64,000 nucleotides of DNA from Fistulifera solaris (GCA_030295235.1 AP026127.1:1118501-1182500); one strand, 5' to 3'; counted from the stretch's first letter, positions 45,261 through 57,418 are shown. The notes: a model not told the origin generated them from the sequence alone. A program made the numbers and translations.

Positions 45261-46990
45261 CCTACTACATCTGCTCACTTGCCACCGATCAAGCTACAGT
45301 ACACAATTACGAGTGAGGTGTTTAAATAGCAGTATTATTTTGCGATATGCATCGCCATGGGCCATGGTGCATGGCGGCGTTTTGTGGTGTGTGATTATTT
45401 CGAGTACCGGTACCAGGTCGAGTTAAAACCTGCCCCATGGTCTGTCCCTCCTCCGTTTTGACGCTCCTCTTCGCAATCATGATAATCGCAAACAACATCT
45501 GAGAAAAACGTTAAAACATTTAAAATAAATAAAACCAATCCGAATGCATTCAACACAAAAAAATCGCAGAGTAAAATTCGTTTGGCATCAAACGTTATGA
45601 AAGATGAAACGTGTAGTACGAAACGGATGGTCGGCAGACCGTGGGGCAGGTTTTAACTTCTACGGAGTACTCCGTAATAAATTATTTCTGGTAGTTTGAA
45701 GTCACAAACACCCAGATTGTCTGGGAGAGTGAGAACACGCGCCCCCAGACTAACAAGCTACTATAGTCGAAAGTGTAACGATAACCTATCCTTGACTAAA
45801 ATTCCTCCGAGCGACAATGCTGCCGATCACTCATTCGTTCTTTCAGCAAATTATTTCAGCTCCAGTTGTCGTTGATGCAATGAAATAGTCTTTGGCAGCA
45901 TTTTCGTAACAAATTATTATAACTTTACGTCGAAGAGCCATGCAAAACGTTGACTTCTCTATTTACTGGTCTGCCTTATTTTGCTATGGACCCAAAGTGT
46001 TGGTTTACGACGACCACGACTGCATTTCAGTCATGAATCAATATTCTTTCGAGCGACGGATGTTACCTACAAGTCGTTCGATCGCCCAATCTCTTGAACT
46101 TCATTTGTCATTGTTGCATTAAAACAGTCTTGAAAGTGTTGTCATTATACGTCATTATATTTACGTCGAAGAGCCTTGCGAAACGTGGTCTGTCTTATTT
46201 ACTATCGACCCAAAGTGTTGGTTTACGACGACCACGACTGCATTATTTCAGTTATGAATCAATATTCTTTCGAGCGACGGATGTTACCTGCACGTCGTTC
46301 GACCGCCCAGTTTCTTAAACTTCATTTGTCATTGTTGCATTAAAACAGTCTTGAAAGTGTTGTCATTATACGTCATTATATTTACGTCGAAGAGCCTTGC
46401 GAAACGTGGTCTGTCTTATTTTACTATGGACCCAAAGTGTTGGTTTACGGCGACCACGACTGCATCTCAGTCATGAATCAGGCTACGGTATTGGCAAGTA
46501 CGAGTGAAGTGTTTGAGGTTTGAGGCCGATGCTATAACTGGGGCCACGGTGTTTGTTGGCGTAATACTTGGTATGCGTTATGTGCTATGCTATGCATGAA
46601 TCTAATGTGCTATGCATCGAAAGTTCCAGATTTTCTGGGAAGGTGAAAACTGCACATGAGAAAACGACACCCCCAGATTTTCTGGGAACTTGTGAAATCG
46701 CATCATCCAGATTTTCTGGGGACGTGAGAACACAACACGCCCAGACTGCGAAAATACATAGTTTCCGTCATCACAAGCTGAGCAACGGTTGTATCAGATC
46801 AGGATAAGATGCAAATGTGAGGGAGTAAGAACTAACTATTTGATGTTTGTAAGTAAATAATGTGTTAATTAAGCACAGCTGTTGTGAATCCCGTTTATTC
46901 TTTCCAGCATGCCTTAAGCCATTCTAGCTAAATCATGGACGCTGATGCTGCTCTTGCTTCATACTTTGTACTCGAAAGCGGTAGAGGTCC
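45261..46990. repeat. Long intergenic region with a tandem repeat of about 221-236 bp and CCAGATTTTCTGG palindromes
   Basis: ACGTCGAAGAGCC recurs at 45927, 46163 and 46384, marking about 2.5 copies of a unit that includes CCCAAAGTGTTGGTTTACG and TCGAGCGACGGATGTTACC. To its right, CCAGATTTTCTGG palindromes start at 46627, 46674 and 46708, with a related CCAGATTGTCTGG at 45713. ACGGAGTACTCCGT, a 14-bp perfect palindrome, lies at 45662-45675. No protein-coding frame is credible. Confidence 0.85.
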
Positions 46991-49900
46991 TCAGCTGACT
47001 TTTGCGCCGCAAGGTGGAGCCGAAAGGAAGCCCTCGTCTTGTCTGTTTTCATCTGCGTTGTAAGAGCTTCTAATATAAGCTATGCAAAGTATTGATGAAA
47101 TCTTACAAAGAAGTCGCTCGCTGCTACTTCTTCCTAGGTAATGACAAGCACATGCCATTACCACGTATGCAATTTGCCAAACTTTGTAGAAAGTTTGATC
47201 TACATCCGCAAGTTGTTCATTGCACCCCAAAGACGAAACTTCAGCCACAATGCTTTTCAGTCTTCCACTTGTTTCCGCAGCGCAAAGGATCAGGAAATGT
47301 TTGTCAGAGGAAATGTCGACGTCCTCGCCGCTCGTAAGTGCGGCCTTTGTAGACAGATATCGGTAAGCTAGAGCATGCAAAGCTTTCGGTATTTTGTCAT
47401 TCCGTTCAACAAAAACAGCGGCCAAGTCGACTGTTTCATCACTAAGCATTTGTCGTAAGTACTCAAAGGAAAGCCGATTGCAAGTCGTCCCCGAACTAAA
47501 TTGGTATTGGCAAATTTTCGCATATCCCATGCTGTCTGAAGCGGCTCTAGATACCGAAACAAGTAGAGCTTCCAACTCGGATTGATAATTCACATCCTGT
47601 GGTTCCTCAAAAGATTTAAGTTGCAACATAGCAACGCGATGTCCAAGATCACGAAGAAGATTGACCCCAAGAGGGCACCACAATCTGGCACAAAGGGTCG
47701 TCTTACGCGTTTTCGCAACGTGTAATAAAATTCTTCAACAAGCTCCAACATGATCACATCTTTTACCCGGTAAGCTTGATTGGTGAGATCTTCCTTCTCA
47801 AGCTGATTGATAAGATCAAAGAGTGAAACATTGGAGGGAACACGGATGGCGCACAGTGATTCCGAGCACGCCTTGATCAAGTTCGACGTATCTTTACGCC
47901 TTCTGCTTTTCTTTTGAAAATCATTCAGTCTCTGTTCAGCAAGTTTCTTGAACCATAATATCCGAATAAAAGCGATCCACTGCAAATTTGTTAAAGATGA
48001 AGCGCCGCCTGGAAAATGGGATGACGAGCTAGCGACCAAAGCACTCAAAGGACCCCAGATATCATTCAGGACAAAGTCAACAATACAAACCAGCTTACGT
48101 AGAGACATAGTCGTGCAGATTCCATGAACAATAGATCGCAGATCGAAATTGCGAATTAGTCTCGTTCCCAGGTCATCATCAGAATGATCTCCCCGATGAA
48201 TATTCTTCAAGCCATATCCTTTTCGTTCTCGGACAGCTTCGTACATCACGCCATAGTTGGCTAGCAATTCAACCGTTTCTCCTGGTTTCATAACGCCATC
48301 CAACTGAACTACATATTTGATCATACGGTCATCATCTTCTCTTACAAGCACATTTGTCGTTATACCGGTATGTCTTACTTCGTTGATGTACATTGGGATC
48401 TCTGACCTTGCGGTAGCTTGTGGCTCGCCCGTTGTGTCGTCGGTAATGTCGCACACCTGTTGTACTCCAACTCTATCCTCACTGACACCAAAGCACCACT
48501 CTGCAGGAAAACCGCTAAAAAAGAACGACTTGAGCTGAAAGTGGTCTGAAAGTTTCAAATCTGTGACAACGAAGTGAGGTACAAGGGTGAAAAATAAGCA
48601 TTCTAACAAGTCTGATACTTACCACGAGGGCCAAGCGGACCATATGGGGAGTCGATTTCAAAGCATAGGTTGGGTCCTTTAGATAGAGCTGATGCATGAT
48701 TCAAGTCTTCCTCATGACTCTCTAGGCATTTTCCGACAATTCTAACACTAATCGTCTTCCCGCGTACTGTTGCCGGGGTAGCATCAGTGAATGGTGGCGC
48801 AATCATCATCTCCTTGTTCACTCTTCGAGCTCTTAAAAACGTCAAGAAAGCACCCCGGCCAGCACCAGGAACACTAGATTCTTTTGTATCCACCCGAAAT
48901 TCAAACATGACATCTAGCAAGGCCGCAGTGGGGTTGGCAACAGAGAGCAAAATACCGGTTATAAAATCATTCGCACTCAACTTACCTTCTGTATCTTGAT
49001 GAACTGAAAAGTTACGAACCGGATAGCCGTCGGGATCGGTCGATTTGCGGACCAAGGAAAGCTTTGAAACTGTGACATCCTGTTCCGGTCTGTCCAACTC
49101 CAGATCCGCATCCCAATCAGAGTCACTATCTGATTCTGTCGACGCGAAAGGAAAACCAAATAAAAGTTGTGGACAGGAGTCTGCGTCATGTTCATCAGAA
49201 AAAGGTAATGATAGTTGTGATCCACTTAGCAAATTCTCGTCTTCATCTTGTACACTCGTGGCAGATTGCAAAAGTGCGCTGTCGGCTCTTCAGCCGTTGA
49301 CGACTTCACAGATTCCCCAGTAAGAAGTCGCTTCTGTATTGCATTCGAATTGTTTTTCAACTGAGCCCTTTTCGGTTTAGCATTTTCTTTCAAGTTGTTG
49401 TGTACGCTGGTAGATTCTCGCAATACTGCATTCTCCACGCTTTTGAGGTCGCCAGCGAAGTTTGACCCGGCACTTGTTATTGATCTTGTCGTTGATCTTG
49501 TCTTTCGTCGGTCCCAATTCTCGGGATTTTGAAGCTTTTGAAGGCGTGTACGTGGCGAATGAGCAGCAGGCAATGACGAAAGTGTATTCAAGCTCTTCTC
49601 TCTGATACCGAAACCTCTTTCAACATCCGAATTTCGTTCCGAAATGATTCCATCACGACAACAATTCTGCACGTTCTGGTTAATTGCAGTTTGGACTCCC
49701 TTTTCTCGATTCCCAGATGCCTTATGCTCCGCGACAAATTCTGGAGTGCCAACTGGGGTCTCCGACACCAGATGCGGTGATACTTTCAGGTTGTTGTGTA
49801 CGCTGGTAGATACTCGCAATACTGTATTCTCCACGCTTTTGAGGTCGCCAGCGAAGTTTGACCCGGCACTTGTTATTGATCTTGTCGTTGATCTTGTCTT

Positions 49901-50578
49901 TCGTCGGTCCCAATTCTCGATATTTTGGCGCATTTGAAGTCGCGTACGTGTCGGTTGAGCAGCAGGCAAAGATGAAAGTGTTTTTAAACTCTCCTCTCTG
50001 ATACCGAAACCTCTTTCCACATACAAATTTCGTTCCGACTTGATTCCATCATGACAACAATTCTGCTCTTTCTGATTAAATGCAGCTTGAACTCCCTCTT
50101 CTCGAGTCTTAGATGCCTTATGCTCCGCGACCAACTCTGGAGTACCTACTGGGGTCTCCGACACCAGATGCGGTGATGCTATTAGGATGTCGTCCAACTC
50201 GAGTGATTCTTCGTCGCATGGCGGTCGTAGCTCTTGTGTCTCCCGTTGTGGTTGCATTGGCGCTTGGCTGTTTTCCAAAACTTCTTTCGTCACCAAGATA
50301 TTGCTATTCTGAGGTGGAGGATCCTGGTGCATGTCTTCGAGAAGCGGCATGGAATCCCCGCCTGCGACATCAACTTGATTCCCAGAAACAATCTGCTCCA
50401 GATTCCGGCGTAAATCATTTACGAACAAGTCAAAACAACTAAGGCAGGCGATTCGTTCGTCAACCGAGTCAAAACGATCCATAGCCTGAAGAGTGGCTTC
50501 GATGAAAATGCAGAGCATTAGCACACACGCGAAGTGCAAGAAGCTCCCGATTATTTCTTCCCCGATCGCTTTCTCCAT
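46991..50578 (-). CDS. Large unrecognised protein (about 1,170 residues) with an internal duplication
   Basis: I do not recognise this. Start is the ATG at 50578. The N-terminal part has a short hydrophobic segment (FACVLMLCIFIEATLQAM). Two tandem copies of a segment of about 132 residues (396 bp) follow, each with SPHLVSETPVGTPE, ERGFGIRE, LSSLPAA and NWDRRKTRSTTRSITSAG. An acidic stretch (STESDSDSDWDADLELD) precedes a beta-rich region (GYPVRNFSVHQD, FLTFLRARRVNKEMMIAPPF). A GT-AG intron at 48622-48561 (62 bp) joins PR to DLKLSDHFQLKSFFFSGFPA. Frame breaks lie near 49260 and 47690 (one missing G). The C-terminal half looks helical. The architecture hints at chromatin binding, but that is speculation. 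Confidence 0.68.
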
Positions 50579-51299
50579 TGCAATACGATATTACAGCTTT
50601 CGATTGACAAGTGAGCACTTAATTGGGACGCAAACGAGAATGTATATGACAACATTTGCGACAAGGTGATCATAAGTTGTTGGGAGGTCACTATAAAGGC
50701 TGGGATGATTTTGGAAACACGACGAGTGTTGCAATGGAGAAATGGGTCGCGTCGTCGCTCTAGTGAATTAATAACACAATGTCACAACGGCGCTGTTGCA
50801 ATATTTGGAAAACCACAAGGTACCCAAACGCTTAGTAAAAAACACCTAAGCAAGTTGTGTATTTAAATTAAACAGTACCGGGATGAATAGAGGACGGTTT
50901 ATGATTTCCGTTTTCCTTATTTTCCATGCTTCTATTATTTTTCTGTTACTCAAACACTCCATCCTTGAAGAGTTCTATAAGAGATTTGCATTGCCATACT
51001 TGATTTGTAGCGGTTATGATTTGAAAGGATGACACACCAACTCGGCAGCGCGCCGCCGGATTCTCCTTCCAGTCACCGCCGTGCACAAGGCAGGCGGAGC
51101 GAGCCAGATGAGCTCGCTCCGCACCTCTGCTGCTAACGGCTTTCTGGATTTCGGGATCCCACGCCGTTTCGCGACGCCGGCCTCGCTCTTGCTTTTGGGA
51201 AATTTACCTCGTTTTGACACTGTCACACAATTCTTACTGCATCAATTGCTTTGCAACATCTCCTTTGAAAAGTGTATTAGTGTACGTTGAAGAATCATC
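50579..51299. other. Intergenic or possible 5' part of the 51.3-kb gene
   Basis: An ATG at 51029 opens a short frame (MTHQLGSAPPDSPSSH). After one frame shift near 51080 it would continue (SSLRTSAANGFLDFGIPRRF, then a Leu-rich segment) to about 51290, just before the ATG at 51300. This GC-richer block may be the true N-terminus of the next gene, but no clean junction could be found. 50580-51000 shows nothing. Confidence 0.3.
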
Positions 51300-53237
51300 A
51301 TGATCCTTACGTACATCCTAACGAGCTCAAAATTGCTGGCGCGCGTAATGGGTGTCCCGTTAGAAGCAGATGATGGAGTCACATTGACGATCATATCGGT
51401 CATGAACTGTGCGATCCATGCGTGCATCTTGCCGCCCTGGCTCTTCGCAAAACATCAGTCGATGATGGTAGAATTCGTGGTCAATGGCCGAATCGCCTAC
51501 CGTCCCAGTTTCCCTATTATATCGTCGCCTGTCACTGAACCGGCACAAGATGGTGATGTCGTTGATGAAACTCAAAAAGCTTCTGAACTGGGTCAATCAC
51601 GTGTCATGTCTTCCGCGTCGGGAAAGCCAACAACTCCAAACAATGATCCTTATCTCGGAAATGAAGCTCTGGATTCCAACGATGGGGCTCAACGAAAGGA
51701 ACAAGAATTGACCGCAATTATAAGTAGTGCTATCGACCGAGAAGTTGAGGATTTTTCGATTTTATTGAGTGAGGAGAAGGTATCCACCCTAAAGGCGTAC
51801 TGTCACGGCCTGTTTCCCAATGAGACTCAAACGGTAAGAATTGCTTGTTGAAATTGTGCTGCCCTTTCGGTTTCCTGGCACACTCTCTCACAAGCAATAC
51901 GTCATACAGGATACTGTCCTTCCTCCTCTCTTTTCTCTATTCTATCTATCGACGAAAACCATTTTTGATGACAGCGACCTTGTCCTGAGTCTCCTTCGCG
52001 CTTTTGTGGAAGTAGAAGCTGTGTCGGCGGACCCATTTTACGGCGTTATCAACAAAAGAGGAAAGGGTGTTGTCTTCAGTTCTCACGACTGTTCGTCCGT
52101 TCTAGCCCCAGTCGATGGAGAGGGTGAAGGCTCGGCTGAACACCAGCACAAAGCCGTGAATGCTTTGAAGGACGTAATTCATCGTGTCAAAGCAATGACG
52201 GATACAATTGACGAAGAAATGTTGAACACTGTTGTTTCACAGATGAAAGCTTTGATTCGCTTTCTTGATGCTTCCGAACTTCATTCCTTTTTACTGGAAG
52301 AGGGCATTAGGGGTGAACGAAGTGTTGGAACCAAGCGAATTACGAAACTTATCGGAATCTATAAGAGAGAATGTGAAAAGGTGCTGCATCGCATACTTGA
52401 AAAGATCATGAAACCGACCTTTTACTTGCAGAGCAGCGGCTGATTGAAAAGCTTGGCCAGGGCATTCGATACTACCTTCGGAAACGGTTCAAGAAATGCC
52501 CCCTCCTGATACAAAGTTGACGCCTAAGCAAATGCGTGCGTACAAGAAACAGAAAAAGGACTTTTCTCAAGTCGCGGAACTGGTGTCCATAACATTCTCG
52601 CGGACGGTCGACGATGTCGAAGAACAAGATGAATTCATAGCAACGCTTGTTTCGACGGCACTGTTTCATATACAAAACTTTTTCGGGCTCGAAAGTCTAC
52701 TTGACAAGAATTCGCAGAACCTGTTGCTCAAAGCCTCTTTTTCGAGCACCCAGACCTCAGCTTCCCGATGACAAGAATTCCCACAACCCTCGATAATGAA
52801 CAGTTCGCTCAGATACTGGCCGAGATACAATATGCGTACATGTTCTTGACTGCTGAGAAAGCATGTCAGTTTCTTGTAAGTCTTTGGACTGCGCCTGGTG
52901 TAAGCGAAGAACTTCAACGCCAGGGGGGCTGGTCAAAGCTCGAGGATTACGCTTCTTCCTTATGGGGACTTGGGCTATGGAAACTTTGTCCTGACAATTC
53001 TCATCTAGCCGCTCTGGCCATCACGACTATCTTTTGAAACTTCTTCAAGAGCTCTGCATGAAAATGGCTCCGCTAGTTACATTATGTAAGGACGAGCTTG
53101 AACACCTCGAAAAACGTTTTCGTATTATAACGAAAAGTAAAAATGTTTTGATGAAGTATCCGCAGATTGTTGACCTCAGGTTGATGTTGGATACCGAGAA
53201 AGAACGCTATGAAGATGTGCCGGAGATTGTAATCTAG
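51300..53237 (+). CDS. Unrecognised protein, helical, one intron (about 600 residues)
   Basis: I do not recognise this. From the ATG at 51300: LARVMGVPLEADDGVTLTII and a possible membrane or buried segment (VMNCAIHACILPPWLF), then an acidic/Ser linker and a helix (AIDREVEDFSILLSEEKVST). An intron at 51834-51910 (77 bp, GTAAGA...CAG) joins ETQT to DTVLPPLFSLFYLS. The rest is helical and basic/acidic mixed (LIEKLGQGIRYYLRKRFKK, PKQMRAYKKQKKDFSQ). Frame breaks near 52440, 52760 and 53035 are needed. It shares no motif with its neighbours. Coding potential looks real because hydrophobic patterning continues across each break. Confidence 0.6.
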
Positions 53238-53615
53238 TCACGTTAGTAATGCAACGTCGATAGCGCATTTGCACTACAACTACTCCGTAATAACTAAAAT
53301 GAATACCGTAAACTTTGTGACAGAGCTATTTTTCTACAGCGCGTTCAGCATCTTCGTTAGAGCAATATTGATAACGCAAACAAAGTGCTGAATGCTCCGC
53401 ACTACGAGCTCCCTTCAGCAGATTTTCAGTGAATGCGTCAAGTAATTCACGATGATTCACGATGTTTACGCAACCAATACCCACCAAGGCAATAAATTGC
53501 CTTGCTACCCACGATTATGTGTCAGTCATCAGTCATGAGGGCACAAACGCAATGAATGAAGTCGATGAAATAAAAACTTTTTCACGAATTTAGATACTGT
53601 AAAAACTCTACTCCT
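53238..53615. other. Intergenic region, nothing recognised
   Basis: These are the 3' ends of two convergent genes. TACTCCGTAATAA at 53281 resembles similar TACTCCGTA strings at about 3643 and 45669. CACGATGATTCACGATG near 53449 is a short direct repeat. Confidence 0.4.
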
Positions 53616-55134
53616 CTAATAATCAGCCTCGACGGAATCGGCATTGATGTTCATGTCCAAATCTTCGCCAGTGACGCGTTTGTAAAGATCGAGCATGTCC
53701 TCCACATCCTTCTCAAAGTGCGACGTGGCATCCAATGACTTGGCAATATAGCAATTGTCCTTGGAGCCGTCCTCAACCGGTTCGTAGACCGTCGACACGC
53801 TGATAAAGTAGTTCTGAATGGACCCGAGAAGCTGCAATCCAGGGGCGACATCCTCTTCTGGTTTGTCTTTCTCCGCGGTACAGCTCACAATGGCAATGGT
53901 AATACCCGGTGCACACACGTTGAGACCGTGACCGACCGCACACACAAAGACATCCGACTTGCGGCCCACTTGCGGTCCAGGGATAACGATCTGTACCGAC
54001 TCCAACGGTTCACCTTGTCCGAGCGACATGCCAGCAAAGTTGGTCGTGTTCGTTCCCGGAATAGGATGATCTAGGATGCAGATGCAACGAATGACTTTAC
54101 TGGATGCGCGGATCTTGGAAGCATCAAAGTAAGACGGGTCTCCAATAATCATGGGCGCCTTGGCCATTTGGTTGCCAGCCTTCACTCCCGTCGCCTTGCC
54201 ATCTTCAAAGATGATCTCATCAATGTCCTGATTTAACATGAATGTACCACCGTGGACCGCACAGATTCGAGAGAAGCTTTCCGGAAGACCACCAAGACCA
54301 TAGAGAGGGTAGATGTAGGGCGAAGTTCCGTAACGCGTCATCGAATACATGTACGTTTGCAATGCCTTCACCGTGGGCAGAGCGGGCTCATCCATGTGCT
54401 TCTCGTCGAGCTGAAGGCACATGGCGTGAGAAATGAACTGTTGCGTATCCGCATTCAAACCAAAGGCAGCATAAAGCTCTTTCATGGTCATCTTGGTGAG
54501 ATCACGACCCTCATGCGTTGACGGGTCTTCCGCTTTGTACGAATCCGCAAAGATGAGAAACTTTCGAAATTTGGGCTTTTCCCACATTCCCATAATGGGA
54601 GTGTTGAGTGCTTCCTGTGGCGTCGCCGGGATTTTGTGGATTTTCCCATTGCGGTACACGAACGACCCCGCAATGCTTTTGAACTCGAGATAGCGCGTAA
54701 CTTTCGTGTGCAAGAGCATCTTGGTGAGACTTCCCGTTGCCATGATGAACTTGGGAATCAAGTCAATGTTGTATTCACGATTCGCCCCGAGACTTTCGGG
54801 GGTGTGCCTCCTTGAAACTTCTCGAACAAGGTCGTCAAGTTCAACGACGCTCCGTCTCCGCCGTAGTAGCCATTGCGGTCGACCTGGAGGACGCGTTTGC
54901 CCTTCACCGACAACAGACCCGAAATGACGCATTCTTTCAAACCTGTTCCAAGAACAATAGCGTCATACTCGCCATCGGCAAGAGCTTCCATTCCTTCCGG
55001 AAGCCAGTCAAAGGTGGGCTGATGAGCAGACATAATAGATCCGTTAGATCGAATTCAATGCAGTCATTTCTGATTTCTCACGTCGATTTGTCGTTCTCTT
55101 TCGCTTCTCTTACCTTGGGTTCATCTTCCGACAT
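53616..55134 (-). CDS. GDI1: Rab GDP dissociation inhibitor (GDI)
   Basis: GDI extracts prenylated Rab-GDP from membranes and recycles it in the cytosol. The GDI/CHM fold is evident: [94 protein letters not shown] and the C-terminal [16 protein letters not shown] prefer a 7-codon first exon (MSEDEPK, 55134-55114), spliced over a GTAAGA...CAG intron (55113-55019, 95 bp) to [13 protein letters not shown]. The in-frame ATG at 55033 inside the intron end gives an alternative start (MSAHQPTF). One missing C in the CCCC run at about 54800 restores [14 protein letters not shown]. Otherwise intact. Confidence 0.93.
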
Positions 55135-55759
55135 GATTTTGGATATTTGATTGTAAAAGACTAAGAAGGTTAGATGGTTATTGCTTTGTTGCAACCGAAA
55201 CAACAGAATGAAAACGAAAAACTTTCGATGCAGCGAGCAAAAATCTTCGCGCATAAAGGCTTGCTGTCTACGTAGTCAATCCCTTGTACTTTTGAAGCTA
55301 TACTGAAAACCCTCAACGGATCCTTGACGGACCTAAGGACAGATAATTAGATGATGTTCTATTCTATTCCGTATTTGCTTCCTTCCTTCTTTGATAACAA
55401 AAAAGAACTTAGGCAAACAATAATCGCTCTTATGCATGGCTAAATAGATGGTTCAAGTGCTTTAAAGTAACTTTCATGCATGATGTAACAAAGTCAAACA
55501 AGATAAATTTTCCGGGACTGGAAGGCAGCCGAGTCGTCTTCGTCAAATCACGCCACTTCGTGGCCACTTCTACTCTCCTCGTAAAAACTAAAGCAGCGAG
55601 ACCATCGAAGCTAGATTAGATTAATCATAACATGCTTCAGTCGATGACATATTCATTGTTGTAAAATATTCCTAGCTGCCTCGTAAGGCTACGATTGAGT
55701 CGTCGGTCTTCGTAGAAGACATCCACACTCCCGCTTACTATATCACAACAATACGACTT
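55135..55759. other. Intergenic region, nothing recognised
   Basis: This lies between the GDI start and the stop of the MIT-like gene. It holds the GDI promoter and the 3' end of the next gene. No coding frame, repeat or clear motif was seen. Confidence 0.45.
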
Positions 55760-57418
55760 TTAGTTGTATCTCATTGAGGGCATCGCCCCAAACAAAACCT
55801 GGAATACCCGTGGGTCGACATCGGCCAAATTGTCCTCCCATTCGTTTCGGTCTACATGGTGACAATCGGAGGGTGAAAATTTGCGCGAAGCGTACCATCG
55901 GACGAGCACGAGCAGAGCATCTAAGCCATTGCATCGGGTCCGCGTCGCCTTTCCGTTATGAGTCGGCATCGAATCGATTAAATCATATGAATAAGATGAA
56001 CTGTTACCATTCTTGTCGTAGTATTTGACCAGACTGATAACGTGCTCTCGAAAAAACAATGTGGCTCCAGCTTTATTACGCGCCTGCGCCAACAATTTCA
56101 AAAATTCTTGCAAGTGTTCCGAATTCAAGATATTTCCTCCTGCAGCGCCAAGGAACTTGTCCTGCGGTAACAAGTTCTGATCAACGAGGTGATCATGCAC
56201 GTCCGATGGAATGATGAGAGCATGGCCACCCAATCCAAGTTTCGAGCGTATTTCTTTCAAAAGCGGACCACATTGACGATCTATGACATGAACAACCACC
56301 GAATCTTGAATAACCGAAGGCGACTGCAAGTGATGTGATACAACGAGGGCCGATATGACAGTACAGCCGTTCGTTGATGCACTGATTCTGCCTTGAAATG
56401 TGTTGATGGTACTGACTGTGATTTTTCCTTCCCTTATATACCGTTTGTATTCCGATTCGTATTGCGCTTGAAGGGTTTGCAGCGGTATTTTCTTTTGCGG
56501 ACTCCGTATGAGCGGTTTACTACTAGCGTCCGTCGGTATGTGATAGGAAAGAAGAGGAGCAGAAGCACCATGTCCGAATTGATTATCATCCCCTAGTACA
56601 TTGCTTGCACTAACAAACCCATCCTGAGGCGGAGCACTCGGTGTTGCACCGAATGCTTGATCGTACGATGGCGGAGGAGGGGCCGATGGTGGCATCGGTA
56701 CATAAGGCAAAGCACCAGGTAGTAGCGGAAGAGGCAAATCTTGTCCGTCATTGCTGTCATCATCGTCACTCAGCATGCTATATTTGGTGGACGGCTTCCC
56801 ACGTGACGCTTCCCCTGATGATTGTCGTTGGCTCGATTGACAGCCGTTTTCTTTGAACCGCTGCAAATTCCGTAATTTATCAAGAGCCGATGCAGCAATT
56901 GTATTTTGATCCTTTGTCGTATCCGTATTTTGTTGCTGTTTTATTCGCTCTTGAAACGCCGCGAGCTTTTCTTGATGCTTCCGGTCTTGTTCAATCGCTT
57001 CTCGTCGCTCTCGTTCTTCAGCTGCTTTCTGTTTGTATTCTTCGTAAATATCCATAATTTCCGCCACTTTTTCTATCTTCTCCACAACCTTTTGCATTTG
57101 TAGTGTATGCCGACGTTGCAGCGGCGCAAATTTGGCCGTCCCATAATATCCATGCTTCGGAAGTTGATCCATACAAAATATACAATATCGCTTTCCGTAG
57201 ACATAAGCATCATCCAAGCACGAATCTCGGGCAGGATTCCAATCATGAATGTCGCCTTGAGAAGCAAACTCGTACGCCATTTGAAATGACTGATATACTT
57301 TGTCGGCTGCTTCGTAATAACGATCCAGTTGAAAGAAGTTACTGACTTGAGGGACCGACAGTGAGTCCCTCAAACTTTTTCGTCGTGCATCGCTGGGCCG
57401 CGAGCTTCCAGTAACCAT
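55760..57418 (-). CDS. MIT-like/coiled-coil protein with conserved-looking C-terminal domain, unknown function
   Basis: This is an intact 552-residue single frame. The N-terminal helices (FFQLDRYYEAADKVYQSF) resemble a MIT domain, the three-helix module that binds ESCRT-III tails. A CxxC (YCIFCMDQLP) and a charged coiled coil (KQKAAEERERREAIEQD, residues about 125-165) follow. A Pro-rich linker (PYVPMPPSAPPPPSY) leads to a C-terminal domain from about residue 335. There GRISASTNGCTVISAL holds Cys351, GLGGHALIIPSDVHDHLVDQ follows, and FFREHVISLVKYY holds His459. The TNGCTVIS context suggests a papain-like cysteine-hydrolase nucleophile, but no family is certain. The unbroken frame marks it as a real gene, divergent from VDE. 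Confidence 0.72.
   Translation of the reverse strand: MVTGSSRPSDARRKSLRDSLSVPQVSNFFQLDRYYEAADKVYQSFQMAYEFASQGDIHDWNPARDSCLDDAYVYGKRYCIFCMDQLPKHGYYGTAKFAPLQRRHTLQMQKVVEKIEKVAEIMDIYEEYKQKAAEERERREAIEQDRKHQEKLAAFQERIKQQQNTDTTKDQNTIAASALDKLRNLQRFKENGCQSSQRQSSGEASRGKPSTKYSMLSDDDDSNDGQDLPLPLLPGALPYVPMPPSAPPPPSYDQAFGATPSAPPQDGFVSASNVLGDDNQFGHGASAPLLSYHIPTDASSKPLIRSPQKKIPLQTLQAQYESEYKRYIREGKITVSTINTFQGRISASTNGCTVISALVVSHHLQSPSVIQDSVVVHVIDRQCGPLLKEIRSKLGLGGHALIIPSDVHDHLVDQNLLPQDKFLGAAGGNILNSEHLQEFLKLLAQARNKAGATLFFREHVISLVKYYDKNGNSSSYSYDLIDSMPTHNGKATRTRCNGLDALLVLVRWYASRKFSPSDCHHVDRNEWEDNLADVDPRVFQVLFGAMPSMRYN

Noticed and set aside
46935-47060. Small plus-strand gene starting MDADAALASYFVLES
   Set aside because: It is only 42 codons and lies antisense to the end of the 47-kb gene; no support beyond an ATG.
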